Below are positions 43,046-53,039 of a DNA stretch of 64,000 nt, piece by piece. The DNA is from Streptomyces acidiscabies. Its GTDB lineage: Bacteria > Actinomycetota > Actinomycetes > Streptomycetales > Streptomycetaceae. The position numbers and the translations under genes are program-made. The notes below the pieces were generated by a model, which was given only the letters and a program-made list of their open reading frames with translations, was not told the DNA's origin and ran no database searches. The stretch is from the NCBI RefSeq assembly GCF_020010905.1, contig NZ_JAGJBY010000001.1, forward strand, positions 1,942,001 through 2,006,000. The letters are read 5' to 3'. Within the stretch, counting starts at the first letter, position 1; each line of letters opens with the position of its first letter.

Positions 43046-43129
43046 TGCGTCTCCATGCGGGGTGCGCGGTGAGGGGGGTGGGGGACCGCACCGGGTTTCG
43101 GGTGACCTGGTGTGCTTGAACTTTCTAGC

Positions 43130-43144
43130 ACAAGTCGTACTTGT
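43130..43144. promoter_or_regulatory. Inverted repeat upstream of the LuxR gene
   Basis: ACAAGTCGTACTTGT is a 6-3-6 perfect dyad, 85 bp before the LuxR start, in a locally AT-rich stretch. Likely an operator or activator site. Confidence 0.55.
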
Positions 43145-43260
43145 AGTGAATTTACGGATCGTCACACAGGTGGCCGCACGGCGGAGAGAACCCCCCACAT
43201 AGGCAAAGGGCCCTCCCGCCACCAGGCGAAAGGACCCCGAACCCACAACTCACCCGAAGG

Positions 43261-44550
43261 CTAACGCTCCTCGACCGGGACGAAGTCCCGCTCCACAACA
43301 CCCGTGTAGATCTGCCGCGGACGCCCGATACGCGACCCCGGCTCCTTGATCATCTCGTGCCACTGAGCGATCCACCCCGGCAGACGCCCCAGCGCGAACA
43401 GCACCGTGAACATCTCCGTCGGGAAGCCCATCGCCCGGTAGATGAGCCCGGTGTAGAAGTCGACGTTGGGATACAGGCTCCGCGACACGAAGTAGTCGTC
43501 GGAGAGCGCGTGCTCCTCAAGCTTCAGCGCGATGTCGAGCAGCTCGTCGGACTTACCGAGCGCGGACAGCACATCGTGCGCAGCAGCCTTGATGATCTTC
43601 GCGCGGGGGTCGAAGTTCTTGTAGACCCGGTGCCCGAAGCCCATGAGCCGAACGCCGTCCTCCTTGTTCTTCACCTTGCGGATGAAGGAGTCGACGTCAC
43701 CCCCGCTCGCCTGAATCCCTTCGAGCATCTCCAGGACGGACTGGTTGGCGCCACCGTGGAGGGGCCCCCACAGCGCGTTGATGCCCGCGGAGATGGAAGC
43801 GAACATGTTGGCCTGCGACGACCCGACAAGGCGGACGGTCGAGGTCGAACAGTTCTGCTCGTGGTCGGCGTGCAGAATCAGCAGCTTGTCGAGCGCGGCG
43901 ACGACGACGGGATCGAGGTCGTAGTCCTGCGCCGGCACGGAGAACGTCATCCGCAGGAAGTTCTCGACGTACCCGAGATCGTTGCGCGGGTAGACGAACG
44001 GATGCCCGACGGACTTCTTGTACGCGTACGCGGCGATGGTCGGAAGCTTCGCGAGCAACCGGATCGTCGAGAGATTGCGCTGCTTCTCGTCGAACGGATT
44101 GTGGCTGTCCTGGTAGAACGTCGACAGCGCGGAGACGACGGACGACAGCATCGCCATCGGGTGCGCGTCGCGCGGGAACCCCCGGTAGAAGTTCTTGACG
44201 TCCTCGTGGAGCAGCGTGTGCTGCGTGATGTCGCTCTTGAACACGGAGAGCTCGTCGACGGTCGGCAGCTCGCCGTTGATCAGCAGGTAGGCGACCTCCA
44301 GGAACGTGGAGCGCTCGGCCAGCTGCTCGATCGGGTAACCCCGGTAGCGCAGGATGCCCGCCTCGCCGTCGAGGTAGGTGATCGCGGATTTGTACGCGGC
44401 GGTGTTGCCGTAGCCGCTGTCGAGTGTCACGAGACCGGTCTGGGCGCGGAGCTTCCCGATGTCGAAGCCCTTGTCACCGACGGTGCTGTCGATCACCGGG
44501 TAGGTGTACTCGCCGTCGCCGTACCGCAGTACTACAGAGTTGTCGCTCAC
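43261..44550 (-). CDS. gltA: Citrate synthase
   Basis: A 429-residue hexameric-type citrate synthase condensing acetyl-CoA and oxaloacetate. Landmarks: HADHEQNCSTSTVRLVGSS (about 235-253), WGPLHGGANQ (catalytic His about 274) and GFGHRVYKNFDPRA (catalytic Asp about 331). The GTG at 44550 gives the N-terminus SDNSVVLRYGDGEYTYP of Streptomyces citrate synthase; the GTG 12 bp earlier is less likely. Single-gene unit with a long upstream region carrying a palindrome. Confidence 0.97.
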   Translation of the reverse strand: MSDNSVVLRYGDGEYTYPVIDSTVGDKGFDIGKLRAQTGLVTLDSGYGNTAAYKSAITYLDGEAGILRYRGYPIEQLAERSTFLEVAYLLINGELPTVDELSVFKSDITQHTLLHEDVKNFYRGFPRDAHPMAMLSSVVSALSTFYQDSHNPFDEKQRNLSTIRLLAKLPTIAAYAYKKSVGHPFVYPRNDLGYVENFLRMTFSVPAQDYDLDPVVVAALDKLLILHADHEQNCSTSTVRLVGSSQANMFASISAGINALWGPLHGGANQSVLEMLEGIQASGGDVDSFIRKVKNKEDGVRLMGFGHRVYKNFDPRAKIIKAAAHDVLSALGKSDELLDIALKLEEHALSDDYFVSRSLYPNVDFYTGLIYRAMGFPTEMFTVLFALGRLPGWIAQWHEMIKEPGSRIGRPRQIYTGVVERDFVPVEER

Positions 44551-44658
44551 GTCTTCCCTCACCGACGTTGTGCCTCATCTTCGAGGTTGCCCTGACTGTC
44601 TCTACCATCCCCCATTTGGCGCAGGAGAGTGCACTCGGGGTCGGCCATCGGGCGTGTC

Positions 44659-44677
44659 GGCGGCACTCAGTGCCGCC
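44659..44677. promoter_or_regulatory. 19-bp perfect palindrome upstream of citrate synthase
   Basis: GGCGGCACTCAGTGCCGCC reads the same on both strands apart from the central base. It lies 109-127 bp before the citrate synthase start, where a repressor or activator could act. Confidence 0.55.
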
Positions 44678-44811
44678 AACTTGCTCATCCTGCCGCCTTT
44701 GTTCCGCTTCCGGAAGTGCTCTGTGACCTTCGTGACTCATTTGATCGATCATTTTTTCCCGCGACTTCACAGGGTAGGCGCGCGAGGGGGCATGCCCTCC
44801 GGTGCGCCCGC

Positions 44812-47064
44812 TCACCCGTTCGCCAGTCTGAAGTCCAGCGCCGTGCACCGCCTCCCCGCGGAGACCGTCCGGACGGCCTGCCCGATCGCCTTGCGCGACC
44901 CGACGAGCACGACCAGCCGTTTCGCGCGTGTGACGGCCGTGTAGAGCAGGTTCCGCTGGAGCATCATCCATGCGCCCGTCGTGACGGGAATCACAACGGC
45001 GGGATACTCGCTGCCCTGCGACCGGTGGATGGTGACGGCGTACGCGTGCGCCAGTTCGTCCAGCTCGTCGAAGTCGTACGGCACCTCCTCGTCCTCGTCC
45101 GTCAGCACGGTGAGGTTCTGTTCCACCGGGTCGAGTGAGGTGATGACGCCGACGGTCCCGTTGAAGACCCCGTTGGCCCCCTTGTCGTAGTTGTTGCGCA
45201 CCTGCGTGACCTTGTCCCCGACCCGGAACACCCGCCCCCCGAACCGCCGTTCGGGTACGTCGGGCCGGCCGGGCGTGATGACCTGCTGGAGCAGCCCGTT
45301 GAGGTTCCCGGCGCCCGCGGGCCCCCGGTGCATCGGCGCCAGGACCTGTACGTCGCGCCGCGGATCGAGCCCGAACTTGGCCGGGATGCGCCGCGCGGCC
45401 ACGTCCACCGCGAGCTTCCCCGCCTCCTCCGTGTCGTCCTCGACGAACAGGAAGAAGTCCGCCATCCCGTCGGTCACCGGATGCTGCCCGGCGTTGATCC
45501 GGTGCGCGTTGGTCACCACCCCCGACTGCTGCGCCTGCCGGAACACGCGCGTCAGCCGCACCGCCGGCACCGGCCCGCCCTCGGCGAGCAGATCCCGCAG
45601 CACCTCACCCGCGCCCACGCTGGGCAACTGGTCGACGTCCCCCACGAACAGCAGGTGCGCGCCCGGGGGGACGGCCTTCACCAGCTTGTTGGCGAGCAGC
45701 AGGTCCAGCATCGACGCCTCGTCGACGACGACCAGGTCCGCGTCCAGCGGCCGGTCCCGGTCGTACGCCGCGTCCCCGCCAGGCTTCAGCTCCAGCAGCC
45801 GGTGCACGGTCGACGCCTCCGCGCCGGTCAGCTCCGCGAGCCGCTTCGCCGCGCGCCCGGTCGGCGCGGCCAGCAGCACCTTCGCCCGCTTCGCGCGCGC
45901 CAGCTCCACGATCGACCGCACGGTGAACGACTTCCCGCACCCCGGCCCGCCCGTCAGCACCGCGACCTTCTCGCTCAGCGCGAGCCGTACGGCCGCCTCC
46001 TGCTCGGGCGCCAGCTCCGCCCCCGTACGCCGCTTCAGCCACTCCAGCGCCTTGTCCCAGACGATGTCCCGGAACCCCGGCATCCGGTCCTCGCCGGTGC
46101 GCAGCAGCCGCAGCAGCTGGCCGGAGAGCGACAGCTCCGCGCGGTGGAACGGCACCAGGTACACGGCCGTCACCGGCTCCCCGTCCGGACCGGGCACCTT
46201 CTCCCGTACGACACCGGGCTCCCCGTCCTCCTCGGCCGGCGGCCCGGCGAGCTCCGCCAGGCACTCGATGACCAGCCCGGTGTCGACCTGGAGGAGCTTC
46301 ACCGCGTCCGCGATGAGGCGCTCCTCGGGGAGGTAGCAGTTGCCCTGGTCGGCGGATTGCGAGAGCGCGTACTGGAGGCCCGCCTTCACGCGCTCGGGGC
46401 TGTCGTGCGGGATGCCCACGGACTGGGCGATCTTGTCGGCGGTGAGGAACCCGATGCCCCACACGTCGGCCGCGAGGCGGTACGGCTGGTTCTTGACGAC
46501 GGAGATCGAGGCGTCGCCGTACTTCTTGTAGATGCGCACCGCGATGGACGTCGACACCTCGACGGTCTGGAGGAAGAGCATGACCTCCTTGATCGCCTTC
46601 TGCTCCTCCCAGGCGTCGGCGATCTTGCGCGTGCGCTTGGGGCCGAGGCCGGGGACCTCGATCAGCCGCTTCGGCTCCTCCTCGATGATCCTGAGGGTGT
46701 CCACGCCGAAGTGCTGCGTGATGCGGTCGGCGAAGACCGGGCCGATCCCTTTGACCAGACCGGAGCCCAGGTAGCGCCGGATGCCCTGGACGGTCGCGGG
46801 CAGGACGGTCGTGTAGTTCTCCACGGTGAACTGCTTGCCGTACTGCGGGTGCGAGCCCCAGCGGCCCTCCATCCGCAGCGACTCCCCGACCTGCGCGCCG
46901 AGGAGCGCGCCGACGACCGTGAGAAGATCACCGGCGCCTCTGCCGGTGTCTACGCGGGCGATCGTGTAGCCGTTCTCCTCGTTCGCGTACGTGATGCGCT
47001 CCAGTACGCCTTCGAGGGTCGTCGACCGCCGTTCGCCCGATGGGTTCCCCGCCTGACTGGACAT
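44812..47064 (-). CDS. recD2: RecD2-like ATP-dependent helicase
   Basis: A 750-residue superfamily 1B helicase. It has the RecD2 N-terminal OB-like part (LEGVLERITYANEENGYTIARV, residues 18-39) and HhH region (EVPGLGPKRTRKI), Walker A GGPGCGKS (about 370), Walker B VVVDEASM, and C-terminal motif VTIHRSQGSEYPAVV plus LYTAVTRAK. It unwinds DNA 5' to 3' in repair, without RecBC. ATG 47064 gives the usual start; its ribosome site is weak. Confidence 0.93.
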   Translation of the reverse strand: MSSQAGNPSGERRSTTLEGVLERITYANEENGYTIARVDTGRGAGDLLTVVGALLGAQVGESLRMEGRWGSHPQYGKQFTVENYTTVLPATVQGIRRYLGSGLVKGIGPVFADRITQHFGVDTLRIIEEEPKRLIEVPGLGPKRTRKIADAWEEQKAIKEVMLFLQTVEVSTSIAVRIYKKYGDASISVVKNQPYRLAADVWGIGFLTADKIAQSVGIPHDSPERVKAGLQYALSQSADQGNCYLPEERLIADAVKLLQVDTGLVIECLAELAGPPAEEDGEPGVVREKVPGPDGEPVTAVYLVPFHRAELSLSGQLLRLLRTGEDRMPGFRDIVWDKALEWLKRRTGAELAPEQEAAVRLALSEKVAVLTGGPGCGKSFTVRSIVELARAKRAKVLLAAPTGRAAKRLAELTGAEASTVHRLLELKPGGDAAYDRDRPLDADLVVVDEASMLDLLLANKLVKAVPPGAHLLFVGDVDQLPSVGAGEVLRDLLAEGGPVPAVRLTRVFRQAQQSGVVTNAHRINAGQHPVTDGMADFFLFVEDDTEEAGKLAVDVAARRIPAKFGLDPRRDVQVLAPMHRGPAGAGNLNGLLQQVITPGRPDVPERRFGGRVFRVGDKVTQVRNNYDKGANGVFNGTVGVITSLDPVEQNLTVLTDEDEEVPYDFDELDELAHAYAVTIHRSQGSEYPAVVIPVTTGAWMMLQRNLLYTAVTRAKRLVVLVGSRKAIGQAVRTVSAGRRCTALDFRLANG

Positions 47065-47344
47065 GATCCGAAGGTACCGCCCGGGTCTGACAACGGGGTG
47101 TGCACGGCCGATTCCGGGCCGTTTGGAAAAGCGACCGGTCAGTATCCGACCGGCGCTCACTTTTCACCATCGATTCACAACCGAGATCGAAGCTTTACAC
47201 TTCAAGTAAGCTGACGGTCTATTTCCTCGATCATGTGCGTGAGAGGATCGAACATCTCATCGCGAGGACGCGAAGAAATATCGTGCCGCCCGCGATATCC
47301 GGCTCCTGGAGACCCCCCACCGTTCCGCGCCCGGAGATGCCGTC
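47065..47344. other. Divergent gap upstream of the helicase gene
   Basis: 280 bp with an inverted repeat around 47130-47157 (CCGGTC...GACCGG) and an AT-rich stretch at 47165-47240 that probably holds promoters for one or both flanking genes. No RNA gene was recognised. Confidence 0.4.
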
Positions 47345-47554
47345 ATGCCGTCGCACCCGTACAGAGCCCTGGTCCTGGGCTCGTGCGCCGCCGCCTCGCT
47401 GTTACTCCTCGCGGTCGCGCTGGTCTTTTCGGTGAGTCACCCGACCGTGACCCGCCGCTATTCCCCACCGAATGCGAGCCCGCTCGGACTTCCCCCCGAA
47501 CACCGCCTGCCGCCGCTGGATTCCCGCCCTTATCCGAGCCCGGGCCCTGGCTGA
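47345..47554 (+). CDS. Possible small membrane or secreted peptide
   Basis: A 69-residue frame, MPSHPYRALVLGSCAAASLL at the start with one hydrophobic helix (residues 8-30), then a Pro-rich tail. GGAG lies 9 bases before the ATG. It precedes the mannosyltransferase-like gene by 56 bp in the same direction. No recognised family; it could be chance. Confidence 0.35.
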   Translation: MPSHPYRALVLGSCAAASLLLLAVALVFSVSHPTVTRRYSPPNASPLGLPPEHRLPPLDSRPYPSPGPG

Positions 47555-47610
47555 CCCTCCCTCAATTCCCGCCAGGCGTATTACCGAAGAAAGAATGGCG
47601 AACGCCTCCT

Positions 47611-48840
47611 ATGCCGCCCACCCCTCTCCCGCTGCCGGCCCGCGGCCCCCTCCCGCCCGAGGTGCGCGCCCCCGCGCCGCCCCCGCACACCGACCCCTGG
47701 AACACGCGCCCCCGCCTCACCCGCCTCCACCGCGCCGCCCGCGCGGCCCGCTTCCCTCTCGCGGTGTACGGCGTCTGCCTGGTCCTCCACCTCGTCCTGC
47801 TCGCCCTCCTGAACCCGCCCGGCGACCAGAGCGTCCACGACCGGCTGACCTCCTGGGACGGCCAGTGGTTCCTCGACATAGCCCGCAACGGCTACCCCCA
47901 CACCTTCGCGATCACCCCCGACGGCCTCCAGGGCGGCACCCTGGCCTTCTTCCCCGCGTACCCGCTCCTCGTCCGTACGGTCCACACGCTGACGTTCCTG
48001 GACTACGACACGGCCGGCCTCGTCGCCGCGCACCTGGCGCTCATAGCGGCCCTGCTCTGCATCCACCGCCTCCTCCTGGACCTCTACGACCGCCGCACGG
48101 CCCACATGGCGACGTTCCTCGTCGCCTGCGCCCAGCCCATGGCGCTCGTCTTCCTGATGTCCTACAGCGAGTCCCTGTTCCTGGCGTTCGCGGCAGCGGC
48201 CCTCCTGGCGCTCCACCGCAAACACTGGCTGACAGCAGGCACGCTGATCCTCCTGGCGGGCCTGACGCGCCCCGTGGCGGTGGCCCTGATGGCGGCCCTG
48301 GGCGTAGCGGCGGTCCTCCACTTCCGCCGCGAGGCCCGCGTCACCTGGCGCCCCCTGACCGCCCTCCTGCTCTCCTACTGCGGGGTCCCCGCCTACGTCC
48401 TGTGGGTGGCCCACCGCACCGGCGAACTCGACGCCTGGTTCAAGATCCAGGAGGCGGGCTGGGGCACCCGCTGGGACAACGGCGACGCGTTCTTCAGCTT
48501 CCTGGGCGACACGTTCACGAAGTCGGACGGCTGGGTCCCGATCAGCACGGCCCTACTGCTCCTGGCCCTGATAGCGGCCACGGCGGCAGCCTGGCGGGAC
48601 AGGGTCTGGCCCCCACTGACGGTCTACGGCACGGTCGTCCTGGTGATCACCCTCGGCCAGAGCAACTTCTACCACTCGAAACTCCGCCTCCTGATCCCCG
48701 CCCTGATCTTCACCGTCCCGGCGGCCCGCGCCCTCGCGCGCGTACGCACGAGCACAGCGATCATCACCCTGGCCGTCGCCGCACTCTTCGGCTCCTGGTA
48801 CGGCGCGTACATGCTCACGGTCTGGCACTTCGCGATCTAG
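47611..48840 (+). CDS. Mannosyltransferase-like (PIG-V type) membrane protein
   Basis: A 409-residue polytopic protein with about 9-10 helices. After a Pro-rich start, SWDGQWFLDIARNGYP (about 90-105) contains the WDxxWF-like first-loop acidic motif of PIG-V/GT-C glycosyltransferases, which use polyprenyl-phosphate sugars at the outer face of the membrane; FFPAYPLLVR and TRPVAVAL are also typical. ATG 47611 is chosen because upstream codons offer no start; the ribosome site is poor. A strong hairpin follows the gene. Confidence 0.8.
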   Translation: MPPTPLPLPARGPLPPEVRAPAPPPHTDPWNTRPRLTRLHRAARAARFPLAVYGVCLVLHLVLLALLNPPGDQSVHDRLTSWDGQWFLDIARNGYPHTFAITPDGLQGGTLAFFPAYPLLVRTVHTLTFLDYDTAGLVAAHLALIAALLCIHRLLLDLYDRRTAHMATFLVACAQPMALVFLMSYSESLFLAFAAAALLALHRKHWLTAGTLILLAGLTRPVAVALMAALGVAAVLHFRREARVTWRPLTALLLSYCGVPAYVLWVAHRTGELDAWFKIQEAGWGTRWDNGDAFFSFLGDTFTKSDGWVPISTALLLLALIAATAAAWRDRVWPPLTVYGTVVLVITLGQSNFYHSKLRLLIPALIFTVPAARALARVRTSTAIITLAVAALFGSWYGAYMLTVWHFAI

Positions 48841-49460
48841 CGGCCGACGCTCCCGGCGACTGGCGGTGCGAAAACGCCCCCGGACAGCAGAAGGCGCCCT
48901 GGCGCCGGTCCCCCCACGGGCCGACGTCCAGGGCGCCTTCCCATGTCCCGGTGCGGATTCCCCCCACGGGATCCGGCCGGGCGTTTCGGAGGACAGCGCC
49001 TGAATCGCTGTGCTGTGTACTGCGTATGCGGTTGTGCGTGAGCGGAACGAGCAAAAGTCGCCGCACCGCAGGGTTCTGCGATCTGCCGGGACGCGCACGC
49101 TGGGAGGGCCGCTCAAAGCTTCCCGTTGTACGTGTCCCGGCAACGCATCTCTGAGGAGGTCCCCCAAGACATCCCCAGATGCCGGTAGGCGCCCCCCAAG
49201 ACGCTTCCCGACACCGTCAACTTAGACCTTCGAACCCCTTCGATGGTTACGTTCACATCACTGTGATCTGTGTCTCTCGCGCGCGTCCCGTTTGGTGCGC
49301 AAGTGACCGGATACGGCGATCGGGGCTCTCGCGTGGTGAAGATGCGCGAGCCTTGTGAAGAGCTTATGTGAGGCGCTGCCCGGACTCCAGGGGGATTGTC
49401 ATATCCGGTCGTATCAAATTGAACGAACTCCCCGTAACCTCTGGTAACCCGGCCCGGAGT
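48841..49460. other. 620-bp gap between mannosyltransferase and copA genes
   Basis: Holds the terminator at 48891-48939, a dyad at 49254-49272 (CACATCACTGTGATCTGTG) and otherwise moderate-GC sequence without a convincing gene. It lies at two convergent 3' ends, so the dyad has no obvious promoter to serve; an unannotated small RNA is possible. Confidence 0.5.
48891..48939 (+). terminator. Terminator after the mannosyltransferase-like gene
   Basis: AAGGCGCCCTGG and CCAGGGCGCCTT form a perfect 12-bp stem with a 25-base loop, 51 bp after the stop. Confidence 0.75.
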
Positions 49461-51698
49461 TCAGCGGAACGTACGCAGCCGGAGGCTGTTCGTGACCACG
49501 AACACCGAGGAGAAGGCCATCGCGGCCCCGGCGATCATCGGGTTGAGCAGCCCGGCCGCGGCGAGCGGCAGCGCGGCGAGGTTGTAGCCGAACGCCCATA
49601 CGAGGTTGCCCTTGATGGTCGAGAGGGTCCTGCGGGAGAGCCGGATCGCGTCGGCGGCGACGCGCAGGTCCCCGCGCACGAGCGTGAGGTCGCCCGCCTC
49701 GATGGCCGCGTCGGTCCCGGTCCCCATCGCGAGCCCGAGATCGGCCTGCGCGAGCGCGGCGGCGTCGTTGACCCCGTCCCCGACCATCGCGACGACCCGC
49801 CCCTCGCCCTGGAGCCGCTGGACGGCGGCCACCTTGTCCTCGGGCAGCACCTCGGCGATCACCTCGTCGATCCCGACCTCGGCGGCGACGGACGCGGCGA
49901 CGACCCGGTTGTCCCCGGTGAGCAGCACCGGCGTGAGCCCGAGCGAGCGCAGCGCGCGCACGGCCTCCGCGCTGGTCTCCTTCACGGCGTCGGCGACGGC
50001 GAGCACACCACGCGCTTTCCCGTCCCACCCGACGACGACGGCGGTACGACCGCCCTGCTCGGCCTCGTCCCGGACCCGCGCCAGCTCCTCGGGGACCTCC
50101 TTGAAGAGTCGCCCCACAGCCACCTCCAGCCCGTCCACGCGACCGCGTACGCCCCTCCCGGGCACGTTCTCGAACCCGGACACCTCGGGCAGCTCCCCGA
50201 CCCGCTCAGCGGCCCCTGAGGCGATCGCCCGGGCGACCGGGTGCTCGGAGGCGTGCTCCAGGGCCCCCGCGAGCCGCAGCACCTGCCCCTCGTCGGTCCC
50301 CTCACCGGCGTACACCTCCTGAAGCGTCATCCGTCCCGTCGTCACGGTCCCGGTCTTGTCCAGGACGACCGTGTCGACGCGCCGGGTCGACTCCAGCACC
50401 TCGGGCCCCTTGATCAGGATCCCGAGCTGGGCCCCCCGCCCGGTCCCCACCAGCAGCGCGGTCGGCGTGGCGAGCCCCAGCGCGCACGGGCAGGCGATGA
50501 TCAGGACGGCGACGGCGGCGGTGAACGCGGCCACGGTGTCGCCGGTCGCCCCCAGCCACCCCCCGAAGGTCGCGGCGGCGATCAGCAGCACGACCGGCAC
50601 GAACACGGCGGAGATCCGGTCGGCCAGCCGCTGCACCTGCGCCTTCCCGTTCTGCGCGTCCTCCACGAGCCGCGCCATCCGCGCGAGCTGCGTGTCCGCG
50701 CCCACGCGCGTGGCCTCGACGACGAGCCGCCCCCCGGCGTTGACGGTCGCCCCGGTGACGGCGTCCCCGGGCCCGACGTCCACCGGCACGGACTCCCCGG
50801 TCAGCATCGACGTGTCCACGGCGGACGCCCCCTCGACGACGACCCCGTCCGTCGCGACCTTCTCGCCGGGCCGCACGACGAACCGGTCACCGGCCTTCAG
50901 GTCGCCGATCGGGACGCGTATCTCGCGCCCGTCGCGCAGGACGGCGACGTCCTTGGCGCCCAGCTCCATCAGCGCCCGCAGCGCGGCCCCGGAGCGCCTC
51001 TTCGCGCGCGCCTCCAGATACCGCCCGAGCAACAGGAACACGGTGACCCCGGCGGCGACCTCCAGATACAGCGCGGACGACGCGCCCTCGCGCGCGACGG
51101 TCAGGTCGAAGCCGTGCCGCATCCCGGGCATCCCGGCGTCCCCGAAGAACAGCGCCCACAGGGACCAGCCGAACGCGGCGGCGGTCCCGACGGACACCAG
51201 CGTGTCCATCGTCGAGGAGCCGTGCCGCAGGTTCGTCCACGCGGCCTTGTGGAACGGCCACCCGCCCCAGACGACGACCGGCGCGGAGAGCGTCAGCGAC
51301 AGCCACTGCCAGTTGTCGAACTGGAGCGACGGGATCATCGACAGGAGGATCACGGGGAGCGCGAGGACGAGCGACACCAGGAGGCGGTGCCGGAGGGCGC
51401 CGAGTTCCGGATCGTCGTCCTCTTTATTGACGCCGTTGTCCGTATCGCGCTCCACGCGCGCGGGTTCCTCGGCGGTGTACCCGGTCTTGACGACGGTGTC
51501 GATCAGATCCGTCACGGCTACCCCCAGGGGGTAGCTGACCTTGGCTTTCTCGGTCGCGTAGTTGACGGTCGCCTCGACGCCGTCCATCCGGTTGAGCTTC
51601 TTCTCGATCCGGGCGGCGCAGGACGCGCAGGTCATGCCGCCGATGATCAGTTCGACCTCCGCCGTCTGCGGGGCCGCCGGTGCGTGCGTGCTCGACAT
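49461..51698 (-). CDS. copA: Copper-exporting P1B-type ATPase
   Basis: A 745-residue heavy-metal ATPase. N-terminal metal-binding domain [16 protein letters not shown] (residues 20-35), eight membrane helices with the CPC ion site ([11 protein letters not shown], about 400), TGES, phosphorylation site DKTGTVT (about 446), and [10 protein letters not shown] near the C-terminus. CPC with Cys-x-x-Cys predicts Cu(I) export. It starts at ATG 51698 after GGAG and follows copZ by 79 bp on the same strand. A CsoR-like palindrome lies inside its coding sequence at 51518-51534. Confidence 0.96.
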   Translation of the reverse strand: MSSTHAPAAPQTAEVELIIGGMTCASCAARIEKKLNRMDGVEATVNYATEKAKVSYPLGVAVTDLIDTVVKTGYTAEEPARVERDTDNGVNKEDDDPELGALRHRLLVSLVLALPVILLSMIPSLQFDNWQWLSLTLSAPVVVWGGWPFHKAAWTNLRHGSSTMDTLVSVGTAAAFGWSLWALFFGDAGMPGMRHGFDLTVAREGASSALYLEVAAGVTVFLLLGRYLEARAKRRSGAALRALMELGAKDVAVLRDGREIRVPIGDLKAGDRFVVRPGEKVATDGVVVEGASAVDTSMLTGESVPVDVGPGDAVTGATVNAGGRLVVEATRVGADTQLARMARLVEDAQNGKAQVQRLADRISAVFVPVVLLIAAATFGGWLGATGDTVAAFTAAVAVLIIACPCALGLATPTALLVGTGRGAQLGILIKGPEVLESTRRVDTVVLDKTGTVTTGRMTLQEVYAGEGTDEGQVLRLAGALEHASEHPVARAIASGAAERVGELPEVSGFENVPGRGVRGRVDGLEVAVGRLFKEVPEELARVRDEAEQGGRTAVVVGWDGKARGVLAVADAVKETSAEAVRALRSLGLTPVLLTGDNRVVAASVAAEVGIDEVIAEVLPEDKVAAVQRLQGEGRVVAMVGDGVNDAAALAQADLGLAMGTGTDAAIEAGDLTLVRGDLRVAADAIRLSRRTLSTIKGNLVWAFGYNLAALPLAAAGLLNPMIAGAAMAFSSVFVVTNSLRLRTFR
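51518..51534. promoter_or_regulatory. CsoR-like palindrome inside copA
   Basis: CTACCCCCAGGGGGTAG is a perfect 17-bp palindrome resembling the operator before copZ. It is coding DNA (YPLGV), about 165 bp into copA. Confidence 0.5.
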
Positions 51699-51777
51699 CT
51701 CCGTACTCCAGGAAGCGCGACGGGCCGTACTCGACCGGTCGGTCGTACGGCCCGTCGGAAGGGTGGGGGAGCGGGTC

Positions 51778-52008
51778 TCAGGCCCGGCCGACCAGCTCGA
51801 AGCCGGCCTCGTCGACGGCCGCGCGGACGGCCTCCTCGTCCAGCGCGGCGGCCGAGACGACCGTGACCTCGCCGCTGGAGGCGACGGCCTTGACCGAGCT
51901 GACGCCCTCGATCTCCGAGATCTCACCGGAGACGGCGCCCTCGCAGTGGCCGCAGCTCATGCCGCTGACCTTGTAGACGGCGGTGACGGTGTCGGTGGTG
52001 GCGGTCAT
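51778..52008 (-). CDS. copZ: Copper chaperone CopZ
   Basis: A 76-residue HMA-domain protein with [15 protein letters not shown] (Cys-x-x-Cys near residues 16-19). It carries Cu(I) in the cytoplasm to CopA or the CsoR repressor. GAGGAG lies 7 bases before the ATG. First gene of the copper operon, directly after a CsoR-type operator. Confidence 0.95.
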   Translation of the reverse strand: MTATTDTVTAVYKVSGMSCGHCEGAVSGEISEIEGVSSVKAVASSGEVTVVSAAALDEEAVRAAVDEAGFELVGRA

Positions 52009-52082
52009 GTCGTTACTCCTCGGGAAGGCGTGGGAGAGCGGGGGCCGACTGGGGCCCACGGTGCTCCTTCTCCTTCGACTGT

Positions 52083-52099
52083 ATACCCCTAGGGGGTAT
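52083..52099. promoter_or_regulatory. CsoR-type operator of the copper operon
   Basis: ATACCCCTAGGGGGTAT matches the G/C-tract pseudo-palindrome bound by actinobacterial CsoR repressors. It lies 75-91 bp upstream of copZ and overlaps the stop codon of prsW. Copper should release CsoR and turn on copZ-copA. No csoR gene is in the window. Confidence 0.85.
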
Positions 52100-53039
52100 T
52101 TCTCCAAGAGGGGTCCCGACGGGCCAGCGACCGCGCCCACGACAGCCCGAACAGCGCCACACAGGCCATCCCGCCGACCGAGAACAGCGTGAACAGGTGC
52201 TCCTGCTGCCGGGTGGTGTCGGCCAGGTACCCCACCTCGAACAGCTCACGCTCCAGGTTGACGCTCGTCAGCCGCGTGACCAGCCAGACCGCGATCCCGT
52301 GCGTCGAGTCCCACAGTGCGTGCAGCAGCGACACGCCGAGGAACGCGCCCACGACCGGGCCGGCGATCCGGAAGCGCCCGTTGGGCATCCGGTACGACAG
52401 CAGGACGCCCCCGGCGATCGCCGTCCACAGCCCGTGCCCGAAAGGCGCCAGGAGGCCCCTGAGGACCTCCGTCTCGACCAGCGCCCTCAGATCCACCCCC
52501 TGGGTCGAGACGGCCGCGTCGAAGGCGTACCCGGCGCTCTCCAGGGCCGCGAAGCCGAACCCGACGGTCGCCCCCAGCACCAGCCCCGCCCGCATCCCCC
52601 GCAGCCGCACCTGCCGCCGCACCACGAGCATCAGCGCGCCGAGCTTCACGCCCTCCTCGATCAGCCCCACGCCCACGAACATCCACGCGGAGGGGTGCAG
52701 CAGATACGTCTCCATGACCGACGCGCCCAGCACCCCGAGCGTCCCCCCGGTCAGGAAGCACCCCAGCAGCACGCTCACCCCGAGATCCCGCCCGTGCCGC
52801 TCGTACGCCCACAGCACGAACGTCACGGGCACCAGGAAGCTCCCGAGCAGGATCAGCGTCGGCAGCAGCGTCGTGTTCCCCGTCGCGTACGTCGTGAGCG
52901 CGGTCAGCGCCCACAGCGTCAGCCCGCCCGCGAGCGCGTGCTTCCACAGCCCCTCGCGAATGCGCGGATACGTGGGCGGCGGCTGCTGCGGACCAGGAAT
53001 ACGCGCGCGGGGCGGACCGGGCGGCGGGGAGTACGTCAC
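52089..53039 (-). CDS. prsW: PrsW-type intramembrane metalloprotease
   Basis: A 316-residue membrane protein with about eight helices. Motifs of the PrsW family are present: EEGVK (about 128), the FAALESAGYAF box (about 166), HGLWTAIAGG (about 209) and HALWDSTHG (about 246), whose Glu and His residues would bind zinc. Family members cut membrane proteins such as anti-sigma factors. The GTG at 53039 follows GAGGGG; the frame extends 14 codons further without a start signal. A proline-rich tail occupies the N-terminus. Confidence 0.9.
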   Translation of the reverse strand: MTYSPPPGPPRARIPGPQQPPPTYPRIREGLWKHALAGGLTLWALTALTTYATGNTTLLPTLILLGSFLVPVTFVLWAYERHGRDLGVSVLLGCFLTGGTLGVLGASVMETYLLHPSAWMFVGVGLIEEGVKLGALMLVVRRQVRLRGMRAGLVLGATVGFGFAALESAGYAFDAAVSTQGVDLRALVETEVLRGLLAPFGHGLWTAIAGGVLLSYRMPNGRFRIAGPVVGAFLGVSLLHALWDSTHGIAVWLVTRLTSVNLERELFEVGYLADTTRQQEHLFTLFSVGGMACVALFGLSWARSLARRDPSWRNTP

